Below, piece after piece: positions 16,524 through 25,348 of a DNA stretch of 64,000 bases. Origin of the DNA: Robiginitalea marina (lineage in GTDB: Bacteria > Bacteroidota > Bacteroidia > Flavobacteriales > Flavobacteriaceae). Positions within the stretch are counted from its first letter, which is position 1. The number at the start of each line of letters is the position of its first letter. A model generated the notes under the pieces. It made no database searches. It was not told where the DNA came from and saw nothing but the letters and a program-made list of their open reading frames with translations. Location: positions 186,001 to 250,000 of the forward strand of contig NZ_JAMXIB010000001.1 in assembly GCF_024006985.1 (NCBI RefSeq). Reading direction: 5' to 3'. The position numbers and the translations under genes were made by a program.

Positions 16524-17069
16524 CTAGACGGCCTCGCTTCCCTCCGTGTCTTCGTCAAGGGGCCCCAGCAGGGAAATGGCCTTCTGAAGGAGCAGGTTAT
16601 TCGGGTATGTGACCAGTTCCCCGTCTGGTTTGCGAAGGTGGACGTGAAAGGCTCTGATATCTTCAATAATGAATTCATCGTGGTATTCCAGTTCCTTATC
16701 CCAAACCCTTATGCGGTCGCCAATTTTAAAGGGAAAGGAAAAAAACAGGATCACCCCGGCCGTCACATTGCTCAAAATAGACCAGGACGCAAAAAGGGCC
16801 ACCCCGATCACGGCAAGTACGGAAGAGAGGATCAGGCCGAGATCTTTGATGCTCACGCCCCAGATCAGCAGGAGGGCAGCCAGGAATAACATGGAATGTC
16901 CGACCACTACGTATTTGACGATCAGACGCGTGCGGATTTCATTAATGTCGCTGATCCGCCCTACTTTACGGATGGCTTTGATGGAAATAAAGCGGGTAAT
17001 GCCCAGGATCAGGAAGGTCAGGAGGGTCCTGAAGAGTTCGCTTTGATAGGTTAGCAGGAGGTCTTTCAT
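16524..17069 (-). CDS. Small mechanosensitive ion channel (MscS family)
   Basis: A 181-residue inner-membrane protein with three hydrophobic helices (LLTFLILGITRFISI, YVVVGHSMLFLAALLLIW, LILSSVLAVIGVALFASWSILSN) leading into the MscS core. The pore-helix and beta-domain boundary shows ASWSILSNVTAGVILFFSFPFKIGDRIRV. Such channels open under membrane tension to release solutes during hypo-osmotic shock. It ends soon after the beta domain, so it is a minimal form. ATG 17069 overlaps the upstream lipoprotein stop by four bases, indicating coupling. Confidence 0.9.
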   Translation of the reverse strand: MKDLLLTYQSELFRTLLTFLILGITRFISIKAIRKVGRISDINEIRTRLIVKYVVVGHSMLFLAALLLIWGVSIKDLGLILSSVLAVIGVALFASWSILSNVTAGVILFFSFPFKIGDRIRVWDKELEYHDEFIIEDIRAFHVHLRKPDGELVTYPNNLLLQKAISLLGPLDEDTEGSEAV

Positions 17070-18019
17070 GGCAGGTGCAGTCCTAAGGTATCGCGTAAAG
17101 ATACGTCGGCATTGGAGTTTTTCTGCCAGTAAGGGGTCCTCAGGGTTTCTTTTCGCCGGGCCGTGGTGGTGATCATCGGGCTGTCGGGCCTGAATCCGGA
17201 AGGGGTGGTTTCCGTCCACCCCTCAATCGGGTAGGGGAACTCCCCCCCAAAATGGATCTGGAGAGTGCGGTTCAATTCCGGATAAGTCAGGGTATAGGTC
17301 CTTTGCGGCCCGGATTCCGAGAGGGTAAGGGTTGCTGAATACGCTTTGACGGGCTGGTGTTTCAGGCGCAGGTATTCCATGGAAGGGACCACCTCGTGCG
17401 TCCCCGTGGGCAGGGAATCAGGGCCAAAACGGAGGCGGGCCCAAAGCTCGTCTTCCAGGAGGGATTTTGGCAAAGACAGGCTCTGGTCGGCTTCCCCTTC
17501 AAAATAACTGTGCGATTGCACTTCAAAAGCCTCCCGGTTGTTCAGTTGCATGTAGACATGGCCGCACCATTCCTGGACGGAAGTGGATATTTTAAGGGCG
17601 TGACCGGTGTCTGCCACCGGGTAAAATATACTGCTCATGATAGAGTAGGGGTACACCCCGGTCAGGAATTTACCTGCCCGGTTGAGTTTTAAAACCGAAG
17701 CTGTCCCCTGGCCCGACTGCTCTGCCTTAACCTGTTTTTCCAGGTTAAAAGGCTCGGTAACGTAGATCAGCACCGCTTCCCCGTCCCGCAATTCCCCGTA
17801 ACGCGCCTGTTTCAGGGCATAGCTGCTCACCTCGGCCACGCCGGCATACCAGTATTCCCGGAATTCCGGGCTCAGTGGCCTCGGAGGGGCACCTTCCTCT
17901 TTTACCGTTGCTGCGGGCGGGGCGGGTTCCGCTTGGGGATTCCCATTCCCGCCGCATCCGACCATCACAAGGGTTGCAAGTGAAAAGACTAGCGGGAAGC
18001 GATTTTTTTTGACAGGCAT
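17066..18019 (-). CDS. Conserved lipoprotein of unknown function
   Basis: A 317-residue predicted lipoprotein. Residues 1-22 end in a lipobox (LVMVGC, Cys about 22), followed by a Pro/Ala/Glu-rich linker and a folded region starting PLSPEFREYWYAGVAEVSSY. Notable conserved-looking segments are GEAVLIYVTE, VLKLNRAGKFLTGVYPYSIM and VQEWCGHVYMQLNNR. I recall that flavobacterial homologues are often labelled septum formation inhibitor Maf. The protein has no Maf motifs and that label probably leaked from the neighbouring maf gene. It overlaps mscS by four bases and lies 24 bases after maf. Function unknown. Confidence 0.8.
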   Translation of the reverse strand: MPVKKNRFPLVFSLATLVMVGCGGNGNPQAEPAPPAATVKEEGAPPRPLSPEFREYWYAGVAEVSSYALKQARYGELRDGEAVLIYVTEPFNLEKQVKAEQSGQGTASVLKLNRAGKFLTGVYPYSIMSSIFYPVADTGHALKISTSVQEWCGHVYMQLNNREAFEVQSHSYFEGEADQSLSLPKSLLEDELWARLRFGPDSLPTGTHEVVPSMEYLRLKHQPVKAYSATLTLSESGPQRTYTLTYPELNRTLQIHFGGEFPYPIEGWTETTPSGFRPDSPMITTTARRKETLRTPYWQKNSNADVSLRDTLGLHLP

Positions 18020-18043
18020 AAGGCAATTTTTTTCAAAAGTACC

Positions 18044-18643
18044 CTAAAAGTACCGGCCTGCCATATCCCTTAACGTTTTGTAAACGACCTGGGTGGGCAG
18101 GCCCACCACGTTGGTGTAGGATCCCCGGATTTCTTCCACCCCCACGAGGCCAATCCATTCCTGTATGCCATAGGCCCCCGCCTTGTCGAGGGGATGGCCT
18201 TTGCGAAGGTAGGTTTCGATGTCGGTCTGGTCCAGGTCCATAAATTTCACTTCCGTACGCGCGTGCTTTACCTCCAGAAAGCCCTTGCCGCTAAAACAAA
18301 CGGACGTGATCACCTCGTGCCACATTCCGGAAAGTTCCCTCAGCGTGTCGCGGGCCTCGTTTACCCCGGCGGGTTTTTCCAGGACCTTTCCCTGGTGCCA
18401 GACAATGGTGTCTGCGGTCAGGACCAGGGTCCCCCCCTCATGGAATTCGCTTAGCGCCATGGCTTTCCGGGTGGCCAGATACTCCGGGATTTCCACCCCT
18501 GAAAGCCCGGGGGGATAGGTTTCGTCGATGTGGGCGGCGCGTACTTCGAAATGCAGGCCAAGGGCTTCCAGCAGGGATTTCCTGCGCGGGGACGCGGAAC
18601 CCAGGATGAGCCTGGGCGGCTGTATGGATGCCCCCAACGCCAT
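18044..18643 (-). CDS. maf: Maf family nucleoside triphosphate pyrophosphatase
   Basis: A 199-residue Maf/YhdE-type enzyme that hydrolyses non-canonical or canonical NTPs to NMP and PPi in the cytoplasm. The signature LGSASPRRKSLLEALGL is at the N-terminus. Other family marks are LTADTIVWHQGKVLEKP, with the conserved Asp, and DKAGAYGIQEWIGL near the end. Its ATG shares one base with the TAA of kdsC (TAATG), so translation is coupled. It belongs to the DUF2520-kdsC-maf row. Confidence 0.95.
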   Translation of the reverse strand: MALGASIQPPRLILGSASPRRKSLLEALGLHFEVRAAHIDETYPPGLSGVEIPEYLATRKAMALSEFHEGGTLVLTADTIVWHQGKVLEKPAGVNEARDTLRELSGMWHEVITSVCFSGKGFLEVKHARTEVKFMDLDQTDIETYLRKGHPLDKAGAYGIQEWIGLVGVEEIRGSYTNVVGLPTQVVYKTLRDMAGRYF

Positions 18644-19170
18644 TAGTCGTTGGCAGCGTTGAACTGGGTGTGCCAGTCGCCCCTTACCTTAAGGACCTGT
18701 TCGATGATGTCCCTTACGCACCCCTCGCCGCCTTCGAGGTGCGAGATGTAGTGGGAAATCCGTTTTACCTCGGGTACGGCATTCTGCGGGCAGGCGACCA
18801 TGCCCGACAACTGCATGGCGGGGATGTCAGGGATGTCATCGCCCATATACAGTACTTCCCGCGCCTCAATCTGGTAGTCCATCAGGTAATCCCTCAGGGT
18901 TTCCTCCTTATAGCCGGCCCCCAGGTAAATGTCGGTAACCCCCAGGGCGCGAAGGCGCTCCCGTACCCCTTCATTGGTGCCCCCGCTGATCACGCAGATG
19001 CGGTACCCCCGTTGCAGGGCCACTTTGACCGCGTAGCCGTCGCGAACGCTCATTTTGCGGAGCAACTCCCCGCTTGTGGTAATCAGTATGGAACTGTCGG
19101 TAAAAACCCCGTCTACATCAAAGACGAAGGTGGTGATGTCCTGGAGGAGTTCCTTATAATTTTTGGTCAT
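18643..19170 (-). CDS. kdsC: 3-deoxy-D-manno-octulosonate 8-phosphate phosphatase (KdsC-type HAD)
   Basis: A 175-residue capless HAD phosphatase. It removes phosphate from KDO-8-P to give KDO for lipid A-core assembly. Motif I is FDVDGVFTDS (nucleophile and acid Asp), motif II is VISGGTN, and motif III is YMGDDIPDIPAM. Length and the GVFTDG-like motif fit KdsC rather than other HAD enzymes. It overlaps the DUF2520 gene by 17 bases upstream and maf by one base downstream. Confidence 0.92.
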   Translation of the reverse strand: MTKNYKELLQDITTFVFDVDGVFTDSSILITTSGELLRKMSVRDGYAVKVALQRGYRICVISGGTNEGVRERLRALGVTDIYLGAGYKEETLRDYLMDYQIEAREVLYMGDDIPDIPAMQLSGMVACPQNAVPEVKRISHYISHLEGGEGCVRDIIEQVLKVRGDWHTQFNAAND

Positions 19171-19918
19171 AGGTGCGCTGGATTGATTTTGAGATTAGGC
19201 TGTAAACTTCCCGGGTAAGTGGGTCAGCGAGAAGACTGAGGTGGGCTTCCATGCTTTTCAGGTCCCCGCGCCGGGCAGGGCCGGTTTGGGCATCATAGGC
19301 GGGCATCGCCTCCAGTTTTTCAAAGGTTTCTTTAAGGAGTGGCTTTAAAAGGGCGTTGGGGAGGCCCTCCTTTTGGCACAGGGCTTCAGCCAGGAAGACC
19401 ATGTGGTTGGAAAAGTTGTTCAGGAAGACCGCAGCCAGGTGGAGCCGTCTTCGGCGGTTAGAATCGACTTCCGCCACATGATGGCTGAGCGCCCCGGCGA
19501 GGCGCTTGAGAAACCGGGCGTCGGAGGGATTTTCGGTTTCGATGCAGAGGGGTATCCGCGAGAAATCGATGTCCCGTTCCCGGGAAAAGGTCTGCAACGG
19601 ATAGAGGACCCCTTTTCTGCCAACGCCTGAAAGGGCTTCCACTCCGAGGGCCCCTGAGGTATGGCAGACCATCCCTTTGTAAGGGGCCAGCATACGCGAA
19701 ACCCCGGCTACCGCCTGGTCTGAAACAGCCAGCAGGTAGAAGTCGGCCTCCGGCAGGGGATGGGCGAGGTCTCCCCGCGGGATGTGTGGATCAAAGCCCT
19801 CAAAACCCGATGGCCTCCGTGCCGCGAGGTATTCCAGAGACACGAGAGGGGAATTCAAAAGGGCCTTGTGGAGGTGAAACGCCACATTCCCATTGCCTAT
19901 AAGGACCACGCGGAGCAT
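19154..19918 (-). CDS. Rossmann-like and DUF2520 domain protein
   Basis: A 254-residue protein with an N-terminal Rossmann domain: VVLIGNGNVAFHLHKAL is a GxGNxA dinucleotide-binding loop, and FYLLAVSDQAV and CHTSGALGVEAL follow. The C-terminal all-helical DUF2520 begins near LPLCIETENPSDA and includes HLAAVFLNNFSNHMVFLAEA. The architecture resembles ketopantoate or pyrroline-5-carboxylate reductases, but no activity is established for the family. It heads the kdsC-maf row, and its neighbours do not reveal its substrate. Confidence 0.88.
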   Translation of the reverse strand: MLRVVLIGNGNVAFHLHKALLNSPLVSLEYLAARRPSGFEGFDPHIPRGDLAHPLPEADFYLLAVSDQAVAGVSRMLAPYKGMVCHTSGALGVEALSGVGRKGVLYPLQTFSRERDIDFSRIPLCIETENPSDARFLKRLAGALSHHVAEVDSNRRRRLHLAAVFLNNFSNHMVFLAEALCQKEGLPNALLKPLLKETFEKLEAMPAYDAQTGPARRGDLKSMEAHLSLLADPLTREVYSLISKSIQRTYDQKL

Positions 19919-20123
19919 AGCGCAAAAATAGCCATATAATCCAATGCCCGGAGGAAGCCGGGGAAAAAACCCGGGTACTCCCCATGTGCCTTCTGCAAGG
20001 GACCCGTTGGCAACGGGCTTCTATTAGGACTAAAAGGCCCCTGATCCGGGGGGTTCAACCTCCTTTTTCCGGAGAACCCTCCGGGAACCGATGGCCGGCA
20101 CCTGTTTTTTCCCTTAATTGCCG

Positions 20124-20131
20124 TAATTTTG
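20124..20131 (+). promoter_or_regulatory. TAnnTTTG promoter box for ccsBA
   Basis: TAATTTTG is an exact consensus match 17 bases before ATG 20149. The 230-base gap from 19919 to 20148 otherwise shows only GC-rich sequence with weak local hairpins and no gene. Confidence 0.55.
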
Positions 20132-20148
20132 TTCCTTAAATACCCGAT

Positions 20149-23100
20149 ATGCACATGTGGAATACCCTGAATAAAACCCTTTTCTCGACCCGGCTTATGG
20201 CCGCCCTGTTCCTGATCATGGGGGTGGCGATGGCGATGGGCACCTTTATAGAAAGCTGGTACAGTACCGAAACAGCCCGGATCTGGGTCTATAATGCATG
20301 GTGGTTCGAGGCCATCATGGCCCTTTTTGTAATCAATTTTATCGGCAACATCCGCAGGTACAACCTGCTGCGGAGGGAAAAATGGGCCGTACTGCTGTTG
20401 CACGTCTCCTGGATCCTCATCATTGTTGGGGCTTTTGTGACCCGCTATATCAGTTATGAGGGGATGATGCCCATCCGGGAAGGGGAAACCGAGAAGGTGT
20501 TTTATTCAGACCGTACCTACCTGACCGTTTTCGTGGACGGTGAAATTGACGGGGAACCGAGGCGGAAGGTCCTGGAAGACGACCTGATCGTTACGGAACA
20601 GGCGCTGCAGTCAAACCTGCCCTGGAAGGAGGACTTTAACGGCCTGCCCTTCGGGATTGCCTACGAAGGCTTTATAGAAGGGGCCCGACTCGAGGTGGTC
20701 CCGGATGAAACAGGGCCGCATTTCCTTAAAATCGTGGAAGCCGGTGCGGGTTCGAGGCACGACCACTTCCTGGAAGAAGGCAAGGTGGCAAACATCCACA
20801 ATGTCTTATTTACCTTCAACAACCCCGTGGCCGGGGCCGTCAATATTTCGCAAAACGGGGAAGAACTCACCATCAGTACCCCCTTTGAGGGCAGCTTCCT
20901 TCGGATGGCGGACCAGTTGAGCGGCGCGGTGGTCAAAGACAGCCTGCAACCGCTGTTTTTGCGGTCGCTCTATACCCTGGGAAGTATGCAGTTCGTACTT
21001 CCGCAACCCCCGGTAAGGGGCTCCTTCCAGGCCGTTAAAATCCCGGAGGGGGAACAGTCCGAGGATGACCCGGATGCCCTGATCGTGACCGTTTCCTCCC
21101 AGGGCAAAAGCGTTAAGAAGGCGCTGCTCGGGAGCAAGGGGCGTTCCCAGTTCAGCGACCCGTTTACCCTGGGGGACCTCACTTTCCGTATGAAATACGG
21201 CTCCAAGATTCGGGAACTCCCTTTCAGCATCACCCTCAATGACTTTATCGCCGAAAAATACCCGGGCACAGAGAAGGCCTACTCCTCTTTTATGAGCAAA
21301 ATTACCGTGAATGACGAGAGGACCTTTGATTACGACATTTATATGAACCACGTTTTGGACCACAAGGGGTACCGGTTTTTCCAGGCCAGTTTCCACCCCG
21401 ACGAAAAAGGCACCGTCCTTTCCGTTAACCACGATTTCTGGGGGACCTGGATTACCTATATCGGCTACTTCCTGCTCTATATGGGCCTTCTTGGGATTAT
21501 GTTCTTCGGGAAGACCCGGTTCAAAGACCTGGCCCGGATGCTGGATAAAGTCACCCGGAAAAAGCGGGGTCTTGCTGCGGTCTTTTTGCTCTCGGCCTCC
21601 CTGGCCGGGGCGCAACAGGAAGGCCCCCGGGACGATCACAACCATGCGCCCCTTCCCGCACCCGAGGTGGTGGATTCCCTGATCCTGGCCACGGCGGTAA
21701 GGGCAGACGAGGCCACCCGGTTCGGGCACCTGGTAATCCAGGATGAGGGCGGGAGGATGAAACCCATCAATACCTTTGCCTCGGAGTTGCTGCGGAAACT
21801 GAGCCTGAAGGATAGTTACCTGGGGCTGACCCCCGACCAGGTGCTGCTTTCCATGATGATGCGGCCGAACCTCTGGACGGTGGCCGAATTCATCGCTATC
21901 GATAAAAAAGCCCAGAATGACAGCATCAGGCACCTTATCGGGGTTCCAGAAGACCAGCGGTATGTGAGGCTGATCGATTTCTTTGACGACCAGGGAAAAA
22001 ACAAGCTGGACCCTGTTTTGCAGGAGGCTTTCGCCACCAATACCCCAAATAAGTTCCAACAGGACTTCAAGGATGCCTATATCCGGCTGAGCCTCCTCAA
22101 CCGGGCGCTGAGCGGGGAAATCCTGAGGATTTTCCCATTGCTGAACGACGACAACAACAAATGGATTTCCTCCCTGGAATATCGAAGTGGCCGGTTTGCC
22201 ATCCCGGACACGCTCTACGGGAACTTCATCGAAAATTCGGTTCCCTTTTACCTGATGGCCCTGGAAGAAGCGGCCAAAAGCGGGGACTATTCCGAAGCCA
22301 CAAAAATGCTGGGGGCCTTCAGGAAGAACCAGGAAAACCACGGCAGCGAGGTGCTGCCTTCCGAAGATAAGGTGAAAGCGGAGGTCCTCTACAACCGCCT
22401 CGATATCTATAACCGGCTGTACAAGTATTATATGCTGGCGGGGATTTCCCTGTTTTTCGTTTTGGTATTCCGAATTTTCAGGGAGCGGAAACTATGGGAT
22501 GCAGGGACCTATTTCCTCAAAGGGGTGATCATCCTGTTTTTCATCTGGCATACGGCAGGCCTTGGGGTCCGGTGGTATATTTCCGGGCATGCCCCCTGGA
22601 GCGATGCCTACGAAAGTATCCTGTATGTTTCCTGGGCATGTATGGGGATGGGCCTGTGGCTGGGGCGAAAAAGCGATATGACCATTGCCGCTTCGGCTTT
22701 TGTGACGTCCATGTTGCTTTGGATTGCCCACCAGAGCTGGGTTGACCCTGCTATTGCCAACCTCCAGCCGGTACTCGACAGTTACTGGCTTATGATACAC
22801 GTGGCGGTAATCGTGGCCAGTTATGGTCCGCTCACAGTCGGGATGATCCTTGGGGTAGTCTCTCTGATCCTGATTTTGCTGACCACGCGGGCCAACCTGG
22901 AAAAAATGAAACTCAACCTCAGGGAGCTCACCATTATCAATGAACTCGCCCTGACCATAGGCCTGGTCATGCTCACCATTGGGAATTTCCTGGGGGGGCA
23001 GTGGGCCAATGAAAGCTGGGGGCGTTACTGGGGGTGGGACCCCAAGGAAACCTGGGCCCTGATCTCCATTCTGGTGTATGCCTTCGTGATCCACACCCGG

Positions 23101-23346
23101 CTGGTTCCCGGCCTAAGGGGGCTTTGGACATTTAACTTCCTGAGCATCCTGGCCTTCTCCAGCATTATGATGACGTATTTCGGGGTGAACTTTTACCTGG
23201 TGGGCCTGCATAGTTACGCCAGCGGAGACCAGGTGATTACCCCCGCCTTTGTCTGGTATACCCTGGCAGGCGTTATGGTACTCGGGCTCATCAGCAGGTG
23301 GCGATATCAGGTGCTCTACGGGTCGGACCCTGAACCAAAGGAGTAG
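20149..23346 (+). CDS. ccsBA: Cytochrome c biogenesis protein CcsBA (ResB-ResC fusion)
   Basis: A 1065-residue inner-membrane fusion that exports haem and attaches it to periplasmic c-type cytochromes (system II). Residues 1-110 hold the first ResB helices (LMAALFLIMGVAMAMGTFIES), followed by a large periplasmic domain and another helix near 440 (TYIGYFLLYMGLLGIMFFG). After a linker, residues 760-1060 form the CcsA half with about eight helices. Its WWD haem-handling motif is WANESWGRYWGWDPKETW, and flanking His residues lie in conserved helices. The presence implies the organism uses covalent c-type cytochromes. It is a single-gene unit with its own promoter box. Confidence 0.95.
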   Translation: MHMWNTLNKTLFSTRLMAALFLIMGVAMAMGTFIESWYSTETARIWVYNAWWFEAIMALFVINFIGNIRRYNLLRREKWAVLLLHVSWILIIVGAFVTRYISYEGMMPIREGETEKVFYSDRTYLTVFVDGEIDGEPRRKVLEDDLIVTEQALQSNLPWKEDFNGLPFGIAYEGFIEGARLEVVPDETGPHFLKIVEAGAGSRHDHFLEEGKVANIHNVLFTFNNPVAGAVNISQNGEELTISTPFEGSFLRMADQLSGAVVKDSLQPLFLRSLYTLGSMQFVLPQPPVRGSFQAVKIPEGEQSEDDPDALIVTVSSQGKSVKKALLGSKGRSQFSDPFTLGDLTFRMKYGSKIRELPFSITLNDFIAEKYPGTEKAYSSFMSKITVNDERTFDYDIYMNHVLDHKGYRFFQASFHPDEKGTVLSVNHDFWGTWITYIGYFLLYMGLLGIMFFGKTRFKDLARMLDKVTRKKRGLAAVFLLSASLAGAQQEGPRDDHNHAPLPAPEVVDSLILATAVRADEATRFGHLVIQDEGGRMKPINTFASELLRKLSLKDSYLGLTPDQVLLSMMMRPNLWTVAEFIAIDKKAQNDSIRHLIGVPEDQRYVRLIDFFDDQGKNKLDPVLQEAFATNTPNKFQQDFKDAYIRLSLLNRALSGEILRIFPLLNDDNNKWISSLEYRSGRFAIPDTLYGNFIENSVPFYLMALEEAAKSGDYSEATKMLGAFRKNQENHGSEVLPSEDKVKAEVLYNRLDIYNRLYKYYMLAGISLFFVLVFRIFRERKLWDAGTYFLKGVIILFFIWHTAGLGVRWYISGHAPWSDAYESILYVSWACMGMGLWLGRKSDMTIAASAFVTSMLLWIAHQSWVDPAIANLQPVLDSYWLMIHVAVIVASYGPLTVGMILGVVSLILILLTTRANLEKMKLNLRELTIINELALTIGLVMLTIGNFLGGQWANESWGRYWGWDPKETWALISILVYAFVIHTRLVPGLRGLWTFNFLSILAFSSIMMTYFGVNFYLVGLHSYASGDQVITPAFVWYTLAGVMVLGLISRWRYQVLYGSDPEPKE

Positions 23347-23432
23347 GGGGCCGCATCTTAGTGCTCCGGGTACCCATTGGGGTCCGTGACCGTCGCGGAA
23401 ATCAGTACCTTTAAACCTTAGGCTTGTTTCTT

Positions 23433-24611
23433 ATGGAAAAAACGAAAGGCATCAATACCATTTGCACCCATATTGGGGAGTTGGAAGACCTGCAATTCAA
23501 AGGGGCCGTTTCCCCCCTGTATATGAGCACTTCCTACGCCTATGAAGGGGTGGATGTAAAGCGCTACCCCAGGTACTTCAACACCCCCAACCAGGAGGCC
23601 CTCTGCCGCAAGATCGCAGCCCTGGAGCATTGCGAGGCGGCCCTGATCTTTGGCAGCGGCATGGCGGCTGTGAGCACTTCCCTGCTGGCCTTCCTGCAAA
23701 AGGGGGACCATGTGGTGCTCCCGCAGCAGATCTACGGGGGGACCTATAATTTTGTGGTGGAGGAGTTCCACAAATACGGCATCGAATATACCTTCATAAC
23801 AGATACCCGGGCGGGATCCTTTGAGGAGGCCATCCGACCCAATACGCGGGTGATGTACCTGGAGACCCCTTCCAACCCCCTGCTTACCCTGACTGACCTG
23901 GAAGCGGTGGGCCGGTTGGCGCACTCCCGGGGGATTACCACCATGATCGACAATACCTTTGCGAGCCCGGTGAACCAGAACCCTGCCGATTTCGGGATAG
24001 ACATCATCATCCATAGTGCCACTAAATACATGGGGGGGCACTCCGATATTTGCGCCGGGGCCGTGGCGGCGTCCCGCGAACACATCGACCGGATTTTCCA
24101 CCTGGCCAAGAACCTTGGGGGGAGCCTGAGCGATTTTACCGTTTGGCTGTTGGAGCGCAGCCTGAAGACCATGGGGTTGCGCGTAATGGCGCAGAATGCC
24201 AATGCCCAGGAACTCGCGCGGTTTTTAAGGAGCCACCCCGACATCCACCAGGTTTATTATCCCGGTTTGGAAGACCACCCTGGCCATGACCTGGCCAGTC
24301 GCCAGATGCGCGGCTTTGGGGGAATGCTCTCTTTTGAGCTGGCCCCGGAACTGGATCTGGGTCGGTTTATGGAATCCCTGCGCTGGATCAAGGCCTCGAT
24401 GAGCCTGGCCGGGGTGGAAAGCACTTTACTGGCTCCCGCTCAGACCTCCCATGCCTTGTTGACGCCCCTCCAAAGGGAACAGGCGGGAATCAGGGATGGC
24501 CTGATACGCTTTTCTGTCGGCATTGAAGACCTGGAAGACCTCCGGGCCGACCTGAACCAGGCGCTCCGTCAGGCAAAGTCCGGGGTAGCCCCGACCCCCC
24601 AACAAGTTTGA
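23433..24611 (+). CDS. Trans-sulfuration PLP enzyme (cystathionine gamma-synthase/lyase family)
   Basis: A 392-residue Cys/Met-metabolism PLP enzyme. The PLP lysine lies in SATKYMGGHSD; other marks are GSGMAAVSTSLLAFL, IYGGTYNF, YLETPSNPLL and IDNTFASPVNQNP. These cannot separate cystathionine gamma-synthase, gamma-lyase and methionine gamma-lyase by eye. ATG 23433 (MEKTKGINT) is chosen over an in-frame start nine bases upstream. The gap to bshB1 is 14 bases, so the two are probably co-transcribed. A role in supplying cysteine for bacillithiol is a plausible inference. Confidence 0.92.
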   Translation: MEKTKGINTICTHIGELEDLQFKGAVSPLYMSTSYAYEGVDVKRYPRYFNTPNQEALCRKIAALEHCEAALIFGSGMAAVSTSLLAFLQKGDHVVLPQQIYGGTYNFVVEEFHKYGIEYTFITDTRAGSFEEAIRPNTRVMYLETPSNPLLTLTDLEAVGRLAHSRGITTMIDNTFASPVNQNPADFGIDIIIHSATKYMGGHSDICAGAVAASREHIDRIFHLAKNLGGSLSDFTVWLLERSLKTMGLRVMAQNANAQELARFLRSHPDIHQVYYPGLEDHPGHDLASRQMRGFGGMLSFELAPELDLGRFMESLRWIKASMSLAGVESTLLAPAQTSHALLTPLQREQAGIRDGLIRFSVGIEDLEDLRADLNQALRQAKSGVAPTPQQV

Positions 24612-24625
24612 AAAATCTTTTTTGA

Positions 24626-25348
24626 ATGAAATTAGACATTCTTGTATTTGGCGCACACCCTGACGACGCCGAACTTGGCGCAGGGGCCACTATAGCCAAA
24701 GAAATCGCCCTGGGAAAACGGGTCGGCGTCATTGACCTGACCCGGGGCGAACTGGGAACCCGGGGAACTGCTGAGATCCGCGACCGGGAAGCCCGGAAAG
24801 CCGCGACAATCCTCGGCCTGGCAGTACGCGAGAATATGGAATTCCAGGATGGGTTTTTTCGCAATGACACCGAACACCAACTGGCCCTCATCCGCCAAAT
24901 CCGGCGGTTCCGGCCCGAGGTGGTGCTTTGCAATGCCGTGGAAGACCGGCACATCGACCATGCCAGGGGCAGTTCCCTGGTCAGTGATTCCTGTTTCCTT
25001 TCGGGCCTGGTAAAGATCGATACCTGCCTGGATGGGGATGACCAGTGGCAGGAGCCCTGGAGGCCAAAACAGGTCTACCACTATATACAGTGGAAAAACC
25101 TGGTCCCCGACTTTGCCATCGATGTCAGTGGGTATATGGAAAAGAAACTGGAAGCCATCCGCGCCTACGATTCGCAGTTTTACGACCCCGGGAGCAAGGA
25201 GCCTGAGACGCCGATCAGCAGCCGGAATTTCCTCGACAGCGTTACCTATCGGGCGAGGGACCTGGGAAGGCTCATCGGGGTAGCGTATGCAGAAGGCTTT
25301 ACGGTGGAAAGGACCGTGGCGGTGCGCTCACTGGACGCCCTGATTTAA
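24626..25348 (+). CDS. bshB1: Bacillithiol biosynthesis deacetylase BshB1
   Basis: A 240-residue cytoplasmic zinc deacetylase of the LmbE/PIG-L family that converts GlcNAc-malate to GlcN-malate in bacillithiol synthesis. The zinc motif is FGAHPDDAELG at residues 8-18 and the second ligand motif is RHIDHARGS. The pattern RGELGTRGTAEIRDREA and full-length agreement are typical of BshB1 rather than other PIG-L proteins. BshA and BshC are not in the window. Its stop overlaps the stop of the convergent kinase gene in a TTTAAA sequence (25345-25348). Confidence 0.93.
   Translation: MKLDILVFGAHPDDAELGAGATIAKEIALGKRVGVIDLTRGELGTRGTAEIRDREARKAATILGLAVRENMEFQDGFFRNDTEHQLALIRQIRRFRPEVVLCNAVEDRHIDHARGSSLVSDSCFLSGLVKIDTCLDGDDQWQEPWRPKQVYHYIQWKNLVPDFAIDVSGYMEKKLEAIRAYDSQFYDPGSKEPETPISSRNFLDSVTYRARDLGRLIGVAYAEGFTVERTVAVRSLDALI

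Noticed and set aside
20806-22341. 511-codon minus-strand frame inside ccsBA
   Set aside because: It is antisense to well-conserved CcsBA sequence and shows no domain or leader. Long shadow frames are expected at this G+C.
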